64,000 bases of DNA from Amaurobius ferox (taxonomy: Eukaryota; Arthropoda; Arachnida; Araneae; Amaurobiidae). The notes beneath the pieces were generated by a model. It ran no database searches. It saw only the letters and a list, made by a program, of their open reading frames with translations, and had not been told where the DNA came from. The position numbers and the translations under genes are program-made. Below are positions 33,401-43,830 of this stretch, one piece after another. Every line of letters starts with the position of its first letter. The stretch's first letter is position 1. Location of the stretch: positions 31,450,857-31,514,856 of the forward strand of contig OX578155.1 of the NCBI GenBank assembly GCA_951213105.1, written 5' to 3'.

Positions 33401-35084
33401 ACAATTAAAAGGATCAAAGAACGAAGTTTCAAAGAGCTAAATAGAATCTATAGGACAATAATTTCTTCATATTTCAAATTATTTTTAATTTTTTAAATAT
33501 GTGTTATGAAATTTCTTATATTTATGTTGTTGCATCCCAAAATTTAATATTTTCACAATTCCAATTTTTAACATAATGGAATGATATCTTCGCATTCTAA
33601 TTTTAAAAAAAAAGTATTACTTTGAATCTTTTATGAATTTATGCGGCGACTCATTATATATGTTTTTTTTATTATTTAAAATATCATTCTTTGCTTTACA
33701 TATTCATCAGACAGTGAGACACTTTAGATTTCTTCATTTTTAAGATATGGAAAAAAGCCAGAGTTGAAAACAAAAATCAGATTTGTTCCCAAGTTTCTGT
33801 AAAAAACAACCTCATCCCCCCACCGACTGTTTATAAAATTCCAGCCTTTATAGAACACTAGGCATAACAAATAATAATTGTTTAAAATGACTAAACGTTA
33901 ATTTTTTTTTTCATTTAGCCTATTTTGATGCAATTTAGCATATTTTGCACATATAGCACAATTTAGCATATTTTAATGCTTAAAACTTTTCTCTTTTCAG
34001 TTGTGTTTCCCACATCTTTTTTCATCTTTGGGAAAACTAATAAAAATAATAGAAATTAGCTAACATTTTAATAAAAGTTTTAAATGCGCAAAAACTAAAT
34101 TGAAAAATATTTTTGTATATTTTATTGCACTTATCATAGATAAATATTAGGAATTTTATATGGTTACTTTATACATTTCATAATCACAAAAAATTTTCAA
34201 ATCGCATTTTAATTGCTCAGTTTCATTTGATACATTACATATACAGTTAAGGACTTTTTGAAATGTTTAACGAGTATTTTTTAATGTACATACAAAGACA
34301 GTTAATACTAAAAGAAAGTGTAAAAAGTAATTGTTTCTGCTACAATTCTCAAGAAAAATTATATTTACGGCCATACACTGCATTTATTTTTATAAGTCTG
34401 GAAAAATATAGCTCAGCAAAAAATATCAATTTTAACTGTGTACTTACTGATATTCATATAAATTTCTTGGGAGTTACTAATCATTTCATAGCATTATATG
34501 GCATGAAAACATTGTCAGGGAAAAAGAGTATGAAAATGTAAACAATCCAAGTTGGCGTAAAAAAAATGTCGCCAAGAGAGGAAACTAGGCGTATTAAAAG
34601 TTTCACCTTTATTTTATTTTTCGCTTCTAATTTTAAGCATTTATAGAGGTACAGCTTATGAAAGTACACAAACATATATAAATTATTTTATTTTTAAAAT
34701 AATTACAAGGCTATACATTATTTACAAAGCCAGAAAATCTACTTTTATTATAGGAAGGCATGGTCGTACATGCCAATTAACGGTTTATTTTATATAAAAT
34801 ATCTTTCAAAATGAATGGAAACGACTTACCTGTGAAACGTAATGTCTCCACTTTTGATAAACTTTGACGTACATCCATATGCAGCGCAGGATATTACCAT
34901 ATTTTGCTTAAAAGTAAAACCAAACGTGCGATGTGCATTCTCGCTTTCGGAAACGTAATGCAATTGCAATGGAAGGAGAGATGCGCAAGAAAATATGCGC
35001 GTAGGAGAGTGCCTAAGTCATGTGACTTAGTTCAATGGTCACGGAAAGGTTGCCATAAGTCTCTCTACCTGTATTTCACCTCGA
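33401..35084. other. AT-rich intergenic DNA
   Basis: No gene is supported. A short tandem of 'TTTAGCATATTTT' occurs at about 33915-33980. The open frame 34263-34541 has no recognised feature. Confidence 0.5.
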
Positions 35085-35401
35085 TGGTGCCACCCAGTTT
35101 AGACCGGAAACCAGTACGGGAGGCATCCACAGGGACCGTACCCTCCTTCCCCTACCACCAACCTCTCGGAAGGACTTACGGACCCACATGTTTAACGTGA
35201 TCATACTCCGCATGAACATGGCGGCAGTTGTGGCAGCGTGCAAATCCAGCGCTCAAACCACCGGGCTACCGCGCCCGAAATGTGCCAACAGCACGCGGTG
35301 TTCTCAGGTGGTCACCCACCCAAGTACTAACAGCGCCCGATGCTTCATGACTTCGGTGATCTAACGAGAACCGGTGTTTTCAACACGGTAGGGCCGTTGG
35401 C
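35085..35401 (-). repeat. Composite 5S rRNA/tRNA-derived SINE
   Basis: Read on the minus strand, a 118-bp 5S rRNA-like head (35401-35284) is followed by a tRNA-like block ('GTAGCCCGGTGG' A-box near 35265, B-box degraded) and then the same body as the Helitron-borne SINE monomers ('TGATCACGTTAAACATGTG', 'CCTTCCGAGAGGTTGGTGG', 'GTCTAAACTGGGTG'). SINEs with 5S-derived and tRNA-derived heads are both known classes. A head-to-tail fusion of both is rarer. This copy lacks the CAA tail seen at 24948-25017. Confidence 0.75.
35284..35401 (-). pseudogene. 5S rRNA-like sequence (SINE head)
   Basis: The minus strand begins GCCAACGGCC and contains the internal promoter region 'GATCACCGAAGTCA', 'GCATCGGGCGC', 'TTAGTACTTGG.TGGGTGACC' and ends with 'ACACCGCGTGCTGTTGGC'. 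The length of 118 bp equals a whole 5S gene. Substitutions break the terminal stem and no T-run terminator follows directly. It is part of a SINE rather than a working 5S gene. Confidence 0.8.
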
Positions 35402-35405
35402 TTGC

Positions 35406-36299
35406 AGCGCCCTTAGTTGTTAATAGATTCAGTTAATTTTTCAAACATACCCTTGTCATGTACAAAAGTTATGCAATAAAATTAATGCGCAACTCATTGA
35501 TTCTTTCAAAGCTGGATCAAGTCTTGCTTAACATAAATGATAACTGAAACTGAATATTGAAACAAAATTATTTACTTCTACTACGTTTTGAATGAAAGTT
35601 TGTCCAAAAGTACATAGAAAATTAGTTAAAATATATTTCTGCATGTATATGCCTGCATTCTGTAACTATTTATAATCAGGCATAGTGTGGTTTGTGTAAC
35701 AAGATGCTGGTATGAATTGTTATAAAGATTGGCAAATAATTGATCAGTTACACATGCAATATAATTTTTACATATGGATATCTTTTCAAATTCTTAGCGA
35801 GAAAAACACTAGGTAGCTTGCTGATATTTTATAAACAGCAGAAACTTCATTGTGTTCATCCAGCCTTAGGATTGGTAAGAATTTGATACTTTTGTAAATA
35901 ATACTTGAATTTGATATAAAACAGTCTTGAAATGATAGATTATTGTTAAAAGGAAATCGGCGTCGTTAAACATTTTAAAATATAGCACTTACTTGATTGA
36001 TACTTCATTAAAATATTATATTCAGCAAAATAACCATACTAGCATTATATGTATATTTTTTGATAGCGATAGCCTAAAGAAAATAGGATGTAAATGGGAT
36101 GTTTGGGTTTTACGTCACAATGGCTGGTCCTCAGTATGGACGTATGGAGGTGGAGTCTTAGTAAGTAGTAATTTGGATACACCAAATCAATATATGCAGC
36201 AGGGACGCCAAACAATCCCAGAATCCTTTACGTGAGTAGAGCGGCCCTTGCCTCTAACACTTAGTGCTACAGACTTAAACTGTTCATGCCCTAGAATTA
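35406..36299. other. AT-rich intergenic DNA
   Basis: No gene is supported. The 80-residue open frame at 35993-36235 has no recognised domain. Confidence 0.5.
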
Positions 36300-36851
36300 T
36301 GTAAAAAAAATACTTTTTCTAAGAAATCACTTTTTTGGTTTTCACATCTGGAAAAACACCATCAGCCTGTGCATTTTTTAAAAAACATTTGTGCAAGGGA
36401 GAAAAAGAATTTGAATTTACAAATGAATGTACAACTTGAAGCAAGTGATAAAATGTCCCAATGCATTTTCTTCAAATAATCTTTTAAACCAACTTATACA
36501 TCTTCCTTACACGTGAAGTATAAGAAAAAAAAGTTTTGAAAATTTTTTTATGTGTGGTATGAAACATTTTCATGTTATTCACCATAAATATTGACAATTT
36601 ACATTTGTAAACAAACTGCAGGAATTTGCACATAAAAGTAATTTAATTAAAGCAAATAGTTGAGCTCATATTAAGTCACTTATATCAGAAAGCATTTGAA
36701 GCAAAGAAAACTACAAACTTGTGATAACCATTAAATACTGCCAGATAGAATTTTCACGAAGTAATTTAGGTATGTACAAAATTGTGCAATCAGATCAGAA
36801 ACAACTTGCATATGAAATTCGCCAGAAAGATCACGTAAAGATAGTTTAAAT
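36300..36851 (+). pseudogene. Decayed 5' part of plus-strand C2H2 locus
   Basis: This region matches, in inverted orientation, the DNA upstream of the minus-strand array (21721-22160). It contains degenerate finger traces: a NAFSSNNLLNQL string near 36455-36500, and a finger at about 36735-36850 in which the first pair of cysteines reads Tyr and Arg (AYEIRQK) and a deletion after CCAGAAAG shifts the frame before SRKDSLNMHK. No start codon, effector domain or splice structure could be assigned with confidence. Confidence 0.55.
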
Positions 36852-37898
36852 ATGCACAAACATGCGCACATGAAAGCGAAACGATTTGCATGTGAATTAT
36901 GCCAGAAAGTATTTTCACAAATAAGTCATTTAAACATGCACAAATTTGTGCACACAGGTGAGAAGCCATTTGCATGTGACATTTGCCAGAAAGCATTTTC
37001 ACGAAAATCTTATTTAAATCAGCACAGACTTGTGCACACAGATGAGAAGCCATTTGCATGTGACATTTGCCAGAAAGCATTTTCAAGAAAATCTTATTTA
37101 AATCAGCACAGACTTGTGCACACAGGTGAGAAGCCATTTGCATGTGAAATTTGCCAGAATGCATTTTCACAGAGAAGTAGTTTAAATGTACACAAATATA
37201 TGCACACAAATGAGAAACCATTTGCATGTGAAATGTGCCAAAAAGCATTTTCAAGAAAAAGTTGTTTAAACACGCATAAGCTTGTGCACTCAAATGAGAA
37301 ACCATTTACATGTGAAATGTGCCATACAGCATTATCTTGTAAGAGGAATTTAAACATGCACAAACGTGTGCACACAGGTGAGAAACCATTTGCATGTGAA
37401 ATTTGCCTGAAAGCATTTTCACATAAAAATAATTTAAATATACACAAACGTGTGCACACAAATGAAAAACCATTTGCTTGTGAAATGTGCCAGAAAGTAT
37501 TTTCCCATAAATCTGATTTAAATACACACAACCTTGTGCACACAGGTGAGAAACCATTTGCATGTGAAATTTGCCAGAAAGCATTTTCAAAAAAAAGTAG
37601 TTTAAATATGCACAAACGTATGCACACAAATGAAAAACCATTTGCATGTGAAATGTGTCAGAAAGCATTTTCAAAAATAGGTCATTTACACACGCATAAA
37701 CTTCTGCACACAGGTGAGAAACCATTTGCATGTGAAATGTGTCAGAAAGCGTTTTCACAAATAGGTCATTTAAACAGACACAAACTTGTGCACACAGGCG
37801 AGAAGCCATTTGCATGTGAAATGTGTCAGAAAGCATTTTCACGTAAAAAGAATCTAAATGTACACAAATGCGTACATACAGGTGAGAAAACATTCTAA
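36852..37898 (+). CDS. C2H2 zinc-finger protein, 12 tandem fingers
   Basis: One open frame of 348 residues contains twelve fingers of 28 residues, all with C-x2-C-x12-H-x3-H intact and linked by HT(G/N/D)EKPF. Helix positions -1, 2, 3 and 6 read QSHM, RSYQ, RSYQ, QSSV, RSCT, CRNM, HNNI, HSDT, KSSM, KGHT, QGHR and RKNV, so specificity differs between fingers while the framework is nearly constant. Fingers 2 and 3 are virtual duplicates. The frame ends at VHTGEKTF plus stop, partway into a linker, and the next finger upstream is broken by a deletion. The listed ATG is therefore just the first Met inside a finger, not a convincing start. A nuclear DNA-binding role follows from the family. Whether the locus is expressed or is a young pseudogene cannot be told. 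The paralogous array lies on the opposite strand at 4-22 kb. Confidence 0.75.
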   Translation: MHKHAHMKAKRFACELCQKVFSQISHLNMHKFVHTGEKPFACDICQKAFSRKSYLNQHRLVHTDEKPFACDICQKAFSRKSYLNQHRLVHTGEKPFACEICQNAFSQRSSLNVHKYMHTNEKPFACEMCQKAFSRKSCLNTHKLVHSNEKPFTCEMCHTALSCKRNLNMHKRVHTGEKPFACEICLKAFSHKNNLNIHKRVHTNEKPFACEMCQKVFSHKSDLNTHNLVHTGEKPFACEICQKAFSKKSSLNMHKRMHTNEKPFACEMCQKAFSKIGHLHTHKLLHTGEKPFACEMCQKAFSQIGHLNRHKLVHTGEKPFACEMCQKAFSRKKNLNVHKCVHTGEKTF

Positions 37899-37937
37899 TA
37901 TTTGTATCACATTTCTTTCAAAATGCCTCATTTTTTC

Positions 37938-38097
37938 AGAAGATATCATATCCACAGACTGAAGGACGCACAAAATTCATAGAGACTTCACCTACAAAAT
38001 ATAGGTTCATGTTCAGAGATGCTTGAAACGGGCTCTTTCTTTGAAAACTCCAATTTCTATTTTCAACCCCATCACAATACACTATATGATCAAAAGG
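37938..38097 (-). repeat. Interspersed repeat family A, copy 4 (partial)
   Basis: On the minus strand this stretch reads 'TATTGTGATGGGGT', a 'GAGTTTT' block, 'TTCAAGCATCTCTGAAC', a spacer and 'CAGTCTGTGGATATGATAT'. It matches 980-1120 closely and the copies at 55.7 and 57.7 kb more loosely. It abuts the Merlin element, whose insertion probably cut it. Confidence 0.6.
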
Positions 38098-39289
38098 GTA
38101 CTTGCATATTAGCGCCACCGCAGCTACAGATTTGGCGGTTTTTAAGTGCCGCCAATCTACACCTAAAATTTTTGCGACAAGTCATAAAATAAAACACTTT
38201 ATTTAAAATCAAAACACTTTCAAAATTCAAAACACTTTATTTAAAAACAAAGTAGTCAATCGGATTTCGGTGTAAAATGGGACGATATAGAGTTTAACAT
38301 AGATTCAAAACAGTCTCTATTTTCTTTCACCTGATACTGTCGCCATATGAACTCTGATAAATAAGATTCCAAATGATGTCTCGCTGTCCCCCTATGTCTC
38401 TTGTTCCTCCATTTAGCACTGCCCCACATTCTCTCCACTGTTTGTGTATGAACTCCTGTATCAGGATTAATAAAATTGTATTTATGATTAACTTTAGCAT
38501 GTAGGAATCCTTCTATTTCTATTTTATTTGTTTGGTAACCTTTCCAACTGTCAGAATAAATTGTGCTACCATCTGCAATGTTTTCAATAATTTTATCAAG
38601 AAGGGTAGAGCCAGTTCTATTAGGAACAGTGACAACAAATGAATCTTTTGTTTCCCTACATATACCACCAAACACCCACTGTTCGGGTAATACTCAACCA
38701 CAATTATTTTTACGTTTGGTAAACAAACTTTCATCAATTTCCACAGTGCAATCTGGTCCACCTACCATCTTGTTTGGTTTATTCTCCATATCCAAGACAC
38801 ATAATTCACGCATATAATTGTTCCTATCTGTAACAGTTTTATCCGATAAATCAAGTTGCTTTTCACAAAATTTAATCGACGTCAACTCCTCGCACCAGCA
38901 GTATATGAATCTCAAAGCTGAACAAAATGGAATTCTGCATCCCTCAAACCAGTTGTCTTTTCTAAGTCCCACTTGCTGATCACACTGTCTTAAATTACAT
39001 TTCCAAAACTTATGTTTACCAAAATAAAGTTTCATGTCATGGGAATTGGTACATTTTCGTATTTTTGGTAAAATATTTTGCTCCTGGAAAAATAAAATTG
39101 CATCGTGTTCTGTTTTTGGCAAATCCCAAATACACATTTTCGTAGCACTAAAAAATGGCGTCAAAAATCAGCAAACAACAAGGCAACAAGGAATCCAAAA
39201 GATAACTGCGTGCTCGTGCGAACAACAAGATTGCTCTTTATTGGCGCATTAGCGCAACTTCTGATGCGGTGGCGTTAATACGTAAGTAC
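38098..39289 (-). mobile_element. Merlin-type DNA transposon
   Basis: A 1.19-kb element with inverted ends of about 23 bp: the left end GTACTTGCATATTAGCGCC and the complement of the right end GTACTTACGTATTAACGCC agree except at three positions, then continue CACCGCA. The single gene inside is an ISXO2/IS1595-like transposase, the class used by eukaryotic Merlin elements. An AAAAG motif flanks both sides, but the usual 8-9 bp duplication is not clear. Confidence 0.75.
38256..39164 (-). pseudogene. Merlin (ISXO2/IS1595-like) transposase, one nonsense codon
   Basis: A continuous minus-strand frame of about 302 codons from ATG 39164 to the stop at 38256, interrupted only by TGA at 38696-38694. 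That position is CGA-like (Arg) in context, so a single C-to-T change explains it. The N-terminal third has a zinc-ribbon-like set of Cys/His around KCTNSHDMK...WKCNLRQC. The catalytic part has CTVEIDES (first Asp), IYSDSWKGY (second Asp), and NHKYNFINP...HTQTVERMW with the final Glu. The domain order and acidic residues fit a DDE transposase that cuts and pastes the element. The stop falls just after the first Asp, so this copy should be inactive. Confidence 0.85.
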
Positions 39290-39539
39290 GAAAAGTATCC
39301 AGATACTTGGGATGTTAGAATGTTTTTCGAATTTCGAAAAAAAAATACTTGACGAAGTGTTCTGTAACTTTGGCGATGTGAAGAACATGCTTGAACGCAC
39401 ACTTTCCAGTAAAGTTTCGGTGATTTGTGCATTTAGGGTACCACCTAGATATTGAAAAAGAGGAAAAATATATTTGGTCACTCTCTATCATATAAAGTTG
39501 GAAATGATTTTGAACTTTCACAAAATAGTTAACTAGCTC

Positions 39540-39680
39540 AGGGTTCATTCTAGGATTTAAAAAAGACAGGGTGCTACTTTCCGAAAAGGGCACATTACGT
39601 ACTGAAAAGGGCATATATTTTTAAAAGAGCCCAGTTATAAATTTTAAAAATTACTTTGCCAAAAATACTGCTGTGACTTT
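39540..39680. repeat. Short interspersed repeat family C, copy 1
   Basis: The blocks 'CAGGGTGCT', 'GAAAAGGGCAC' and 'GGGCATATATTTTT' recur in the same order at 54490-54600. The class is unknown. The second Merlin fragment begins about 250 bp downstream. Confidence 0.45.
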
Positions 39681-39931
39681 TGTGTGGCTTTAATAAATTA
39701 TGAATGAGAAAAAAAGTTGTACATTTCTCGATGTTTTGAAAATTTGAGAATGTATGAAGAAGTGTCATTTTTAAAAGAAGGCCTGCATTTTTTTATGTCA
39801 GGATACAAAGTTATAGTACTGTGGCATGCAGGGCAGGTTTTCTAATTTCTGAGGGCAGCAGGCAGGTTTTCTAATTGCTATGAGCAGCCTTGTGGGCTGC
39901 CCCATGAAAACCATCTAGGATGAACGCTGTG

Positions 39932-40175
39932 GAACAGTATGGCTATATTCACTGCCAAGTGAACCACAAATACAATTCCAATGATCCTGAAACTGGCACG
40001 CACACACGGAATATAGAACACATCTGGGGATGTGCAAAATGGCAAAATAAAAAACATTGAGGAACATCTTGCCACTCGAGTTCTATCTTGTGGAGTTTAT
40101 GTGGAGGAAAAATGAGCCTCATATCATAATGATATGTTTGATGCCATCCTAAGGGCAATTGCTAAACATTTTTCA
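39932..40175 (+). pseudogene. Second Merlin transposase fragment
   Basis: In the plus strand, GAA at 39932 opens EQYGYIHCQVNHKYN, followed by DPETGTHTRNIEHIWGCAKWQNKKH and then a TGA. After a frame change it continues EFYLVEFMWRKNE, and after another it reads HNDMFDAILRAIAKHF. This parallels, element by element, the C-terminal half of the transposase at 38256-39164 (VNHKYN, PDTGVHTQTVERMWGSAKW, LSEFIWRQ, CFESMLNSISSHF) but is clearly diverged. It is the relic of a different Merlin family. Confidence 0.75.
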
Positions 40176-40179
40176 TTCG

Positions 40180-41023
40180 AAACAAAACTTGGTGACATTC
40201 ACCAATGGCATGCGGTTAATACTAAAGTACCAAATATAGATCAAAATATCCCAATGTTTATTTTGCAGAATTGCAAAGATTCACAAATATTTGCTTGCAA
40301 TTAAAGTTCTTTAATGGACATATAACAAATGTCATGTGATTTTTGAAGTACTTTGTTTCCTGTTATGTACACCAGATATTTACCATAATATTTTATCTGT
40401 TAATTTATGCACAATGGTATTGATGTAGCAATGGCTTGATTTATTTATGCCATGTATTTTAATGGTTTAAACAATGAACAATGATTGTTCGCCTAAACAC
40501 AATAGTATTAAACAAGATAAAAATTTGATTTTGTTTATAGCAGTACTTGCACAGAGATGATTTATAACTGATAATGAATAGTTCATAATATTAGTTAAAT
40601 GAAGCTCTTATTTTTGTTTTACAAATTTGCATTCTAATGACTCCCCCTGGATGTCATGTTCATGTTTTAATATAGTAAAATCTGATTAATTTGAACAAAT
40701 TATATTCCAATGTTGCCACAATTCAAACTTTTTCATGGCAGCAAAAGGATAATTTATTTTACTGGCAAGGTAACACAAGTTTTGGGGATGTTATTTATAA
40801 CCACTGTAGTTTGAAAATTCATTTCAGTGACAATAATTTTATAACCAGATTGATCGAAAACTTTCCCCAGTTACCTTGGTTATGTTGTTACATGATATGC
40901 AGAAGCAGTCGCACATAAGAAGTCGCATGATGTCAAATGCGGCCTTAATAATAATTGGAATATTTTATTTATGATTGGGCATAACTTGCCGGACAGTCTA
41001 TAAATCATATATGCTTCTATGCT
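40180..41023. other. AT-rich intergenic DNA
   Basis: No feature is supported. The 75-residue frame at 40691-40918 has no recognised domain. Confidence 0.5.
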
Positions 41024-41228
41024 TGAGTTGCGATCCGTGAGAATCAGTGAGTGAACTAGGAGACATACTTGAATTCTGACACGGCAAACTTATTTTAAAC
41101 ATAACAAGAATTTATTTAAATTTAACAGTTAAATTATTTTACAGACTAAAATATCATGGGCGAATGATCCAAGATGATATATCCTGACAATGGATGTTAA
41201 ATAAAATGGCATTCGTTCAAAGTCTTTA
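41024..41228. repeat. Internal LTR fragment, detached
   Basis: These 205 bases match LTR positions 43202-43406 (and 47605-47809) at the same length and nearly without change, but neither LTR end is present. It shares the GATGATATATCC variant with the left LTR rather than the right one. Confidence 0.8.
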
Positions 41229-41499
41229 TCCTTAAAGTAAAAGCTTCTTTAAAATTACATTAGAGCATATAACAAATAGTATCACTATCAACCAGTTTCA
41301 GAAGCAAGAAACATCCTATTTTTGAGAAATAAAAAGACATAGCAATTACACCAGCAAGTGCAAGGAGGTTTTTGCGTCTGTCTCTTTGCTTTTCTGGACA
41401 TGGATGCTTTGTTTCTTTATTTTGAAGAAGGAACTTGTTCCAAACTGGTTGATACCATTACAAATATTTTGCATACTGTAATTTTAAAGACATTTTCTC

Positions 41500-41770
41500 T
41501 TTACAGTTATTTTTATAGCATATTGTTTTAATTTAAATATTTTCTTAATTTATATACATTTCTATTAGTTTTATCACCACCAAAAATGGATATATATTTA
41601 AAATGGCATTGAACTCACAATTTTTAAATAATTTTTTCATATTTTGTTATTTGGAAACATTTTAATATGCGTTATATAGGAATTTAGTTCGTAGTATATA
41701 ATCGTGAATTTTTATTATACATGAGTCCGCTTCAAATGAAGTTTGATTACACAATGCACAGGGTACAAAA
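41500..41770. repeat. Diverged direct repeat, copy 1
   Basis: Aligned blocks: 'TTTATAGCAT', 'TTAATTTATATACATT.CTAT.AGTTTTAT', 'GGATAT.TATTTAAAAT', 'TTTGTTATTTG.AA.CATTTTAA.ATG' and 'TGATTACA.AATG'. The second copy is at about 42535-42835. Identity looks moderate, about 70 per cent by eye. Confidence 0.5.
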
Positions 41771-42534
41771 TTTTCATTTGTAATTGAGGAGTAGATGTTT
41801 TCATATGATTAGCAAAAATATCTACATATGTTTTTTTTTTCTTCAATGTTTACAATGTATAAGAAATGGCAAACGTTATACAATGTTATTTACATGGTAC
41901 TGATACGTAAAAGAATCTTTTGGCAAGTAAATTCTGAGCTAAAATTTCTAATCCTGCTATGTATGTAGAATATTCACAGAATTTTTCTGATGAACATAAA
42001 TGTTTGTCATAGAAATGCTGCAATATCAGCCTTATGAAATGCATTACAGATTGTGATTGGGAAGTTACATATTGTGTAAATGGTTAGGATATAAGTAATT
42101 GTAACCTGTAAATTATTGATTTTGTGTCTGGTGGTTTAGCAATATTTAACTGTATCAGAACTATTAACTGTAAACAGAAGTATTTATACACAGTGGATAC
42201 TGTATATATTTCAATGTAGTGTTGTTCATTTTATACAAAACAGTTCATACTAAGTTTCAATTAATGTGAAAAATCTTTGATATTATGCTGCACCCCCTGT
42301 TTGATGTAAAGCAGCTTTCAATTAGTATTTGAGAAGTTCAATGTAATAAAACCCTTAATTTTATTTCAGTTCTTTAATTAAAATGTAACGAAGTTTGTTT
42401 ATTTATAAATCAGTTTTCTTCACATAACAAGTTATGACAAGACACAAAGAGATAATCATCACCTCTGTTATCTATGTCCAAACCGATTGATATCGTTGAA
42501 ATTTGTTTTATGCTGTATTTTTAATAAAGTCTTA

Positions 42535-42835
42535 CTTTAAAGCTATTTTTGTAGCATTCTGATGTAATTTAAATAATTTTTCTTATTTATATACATTCGT
42601 ATGAGTTTTATTGGCTTCAAATAAGGATATTTATTTAAAATTATACGGAATTTGGAGTTTTCAACTAATTTTATATTTGCATTTTGCTATTTGCAACCAT
42701 TTTAAAATGTATTTTCCATGAATTTAATTTGAAGCATTTTTTGGTTAAATTTTCTTATAAATTTAGTTAGCCAAAGCAGTGTACAATTTTTAGTTAGCAC
42801 TTAAAATGGAGTCTGATTACAAAATGTAGGATATT
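42535..42835. repeat. Diverged direct repeat, copy 2
   Basis: Partner of 41500-41770, in the same orientation. The pair brackets about 760 bp of AT-rich DNA without coding capacity. Confidence 0.5.
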
Positions 42836-43024
42836 CGTAGAGACTTTGAATTTAGTACATCATAAACAAGCAGTCATTATAACCCTAGTTCAGTATAACC
42901 AGTTTACACTACATTATAATGTCAAGGCATTTTCGGAAACATCACTAAAGTATAGTGATAAATACTTCCAGAAAATTTTGCTTTATTTCATACTAGTGAA
43001 AATCCAGGTATTGTGCTTGATAAG

Positions 43025-43830
43025 TGTAAATGCTTTATGCTACTCTGTTGCAATTCTCTGTTTTGTTCGTCGTTGAAAACGATTATCTCAACACGATTGC
43101 TGTCCGTCGGTCTCTCTCCCCAAATATTCAGGATGGGGTGACCGAAATCGAACCGATGCGTAATTACAACAAAGTAATGTTGCCCGAGCGGATTTTGCAC
43201 ATGAGTTGCGATCCGTGAGAATCAGTGAGTGAACTAGGAGACATACTTGAATTCTGACACGGCAAACTTATTTTAAACATAACAAGAATTTATTTAAATT
43301 TAACAGTTAAATTATTTTACAGACTAAAATATCATGGGCGAATGATCCAAGATGATATATCCTGACAATGGATGTTAAATAAAATGGCATTCGTTCAAAG
43401 TCTTTACAGACATGTTGCGGAGACGAGAGGGATCACGATGAAACCCTCGGGGCATCAAAAATGCGACCGTTTGTCGTGGCTGCTCGCCGAGAGAATCATA
43501 ACTAACAATAAAGTCCGCCGTATATATATTCCATCAAGTTCATTGGCCCCTGGCTGTGGCGTCTTCTTAGGAACTATGAATTTTGAGCCTAAGCTCCACA
43601 AGTGACACATTAATGTTTCTCATGTCCCTATATCGACATGTTTATGTCCCCACACTGCCGTTCTTTGGGCGTTAAGCCCTTGTGCTGACACATTCATGAT
43701 ACAACCTCCGTGCAAAGTCTGAGAGATATTTCGTTGGTGTGGGGTCTTTTCCCCGAACTTATACCGCACATAGAGTGCGGGGTCATTGGCATGTAGGTCT
43801 CCAGGATATTTTCCCCAGCAGAACCTTACA
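43025..43830 (-). repeat. 3' LTR (left in the window)
   Basis: 806 bp, 5'-TGTAA...TTACA-3' at its borders. On the minus strand it contains a TATA-like stretch (complement of 43519-43531) and several AATAAA-like signals in the AT-rich middle. The adjacent 43831-43850 is a long C-run (G-run on the coding strand), the probable polypurine tract. Confidence 0.9.

Noticed and set aside
35284..35401. Functional 5S rRNA gene
   Set aside because: Substitutions in the terminal stem, no terminator, and direct fusion to a SINE body argue for a SINE head.
36241..36300. Splice donor/5' exon for the plus-strand zinc-finger locus
   Set aside because: GT-AG-like signals are too common in this AT-rich DNA to choose one; no supporting frame was found upstream.
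43030..43218. 62-residue plus-strand frames in both LTRs
   Set aside because: They are the same sequence in the two LTRs, antisense to the element, with no domain.
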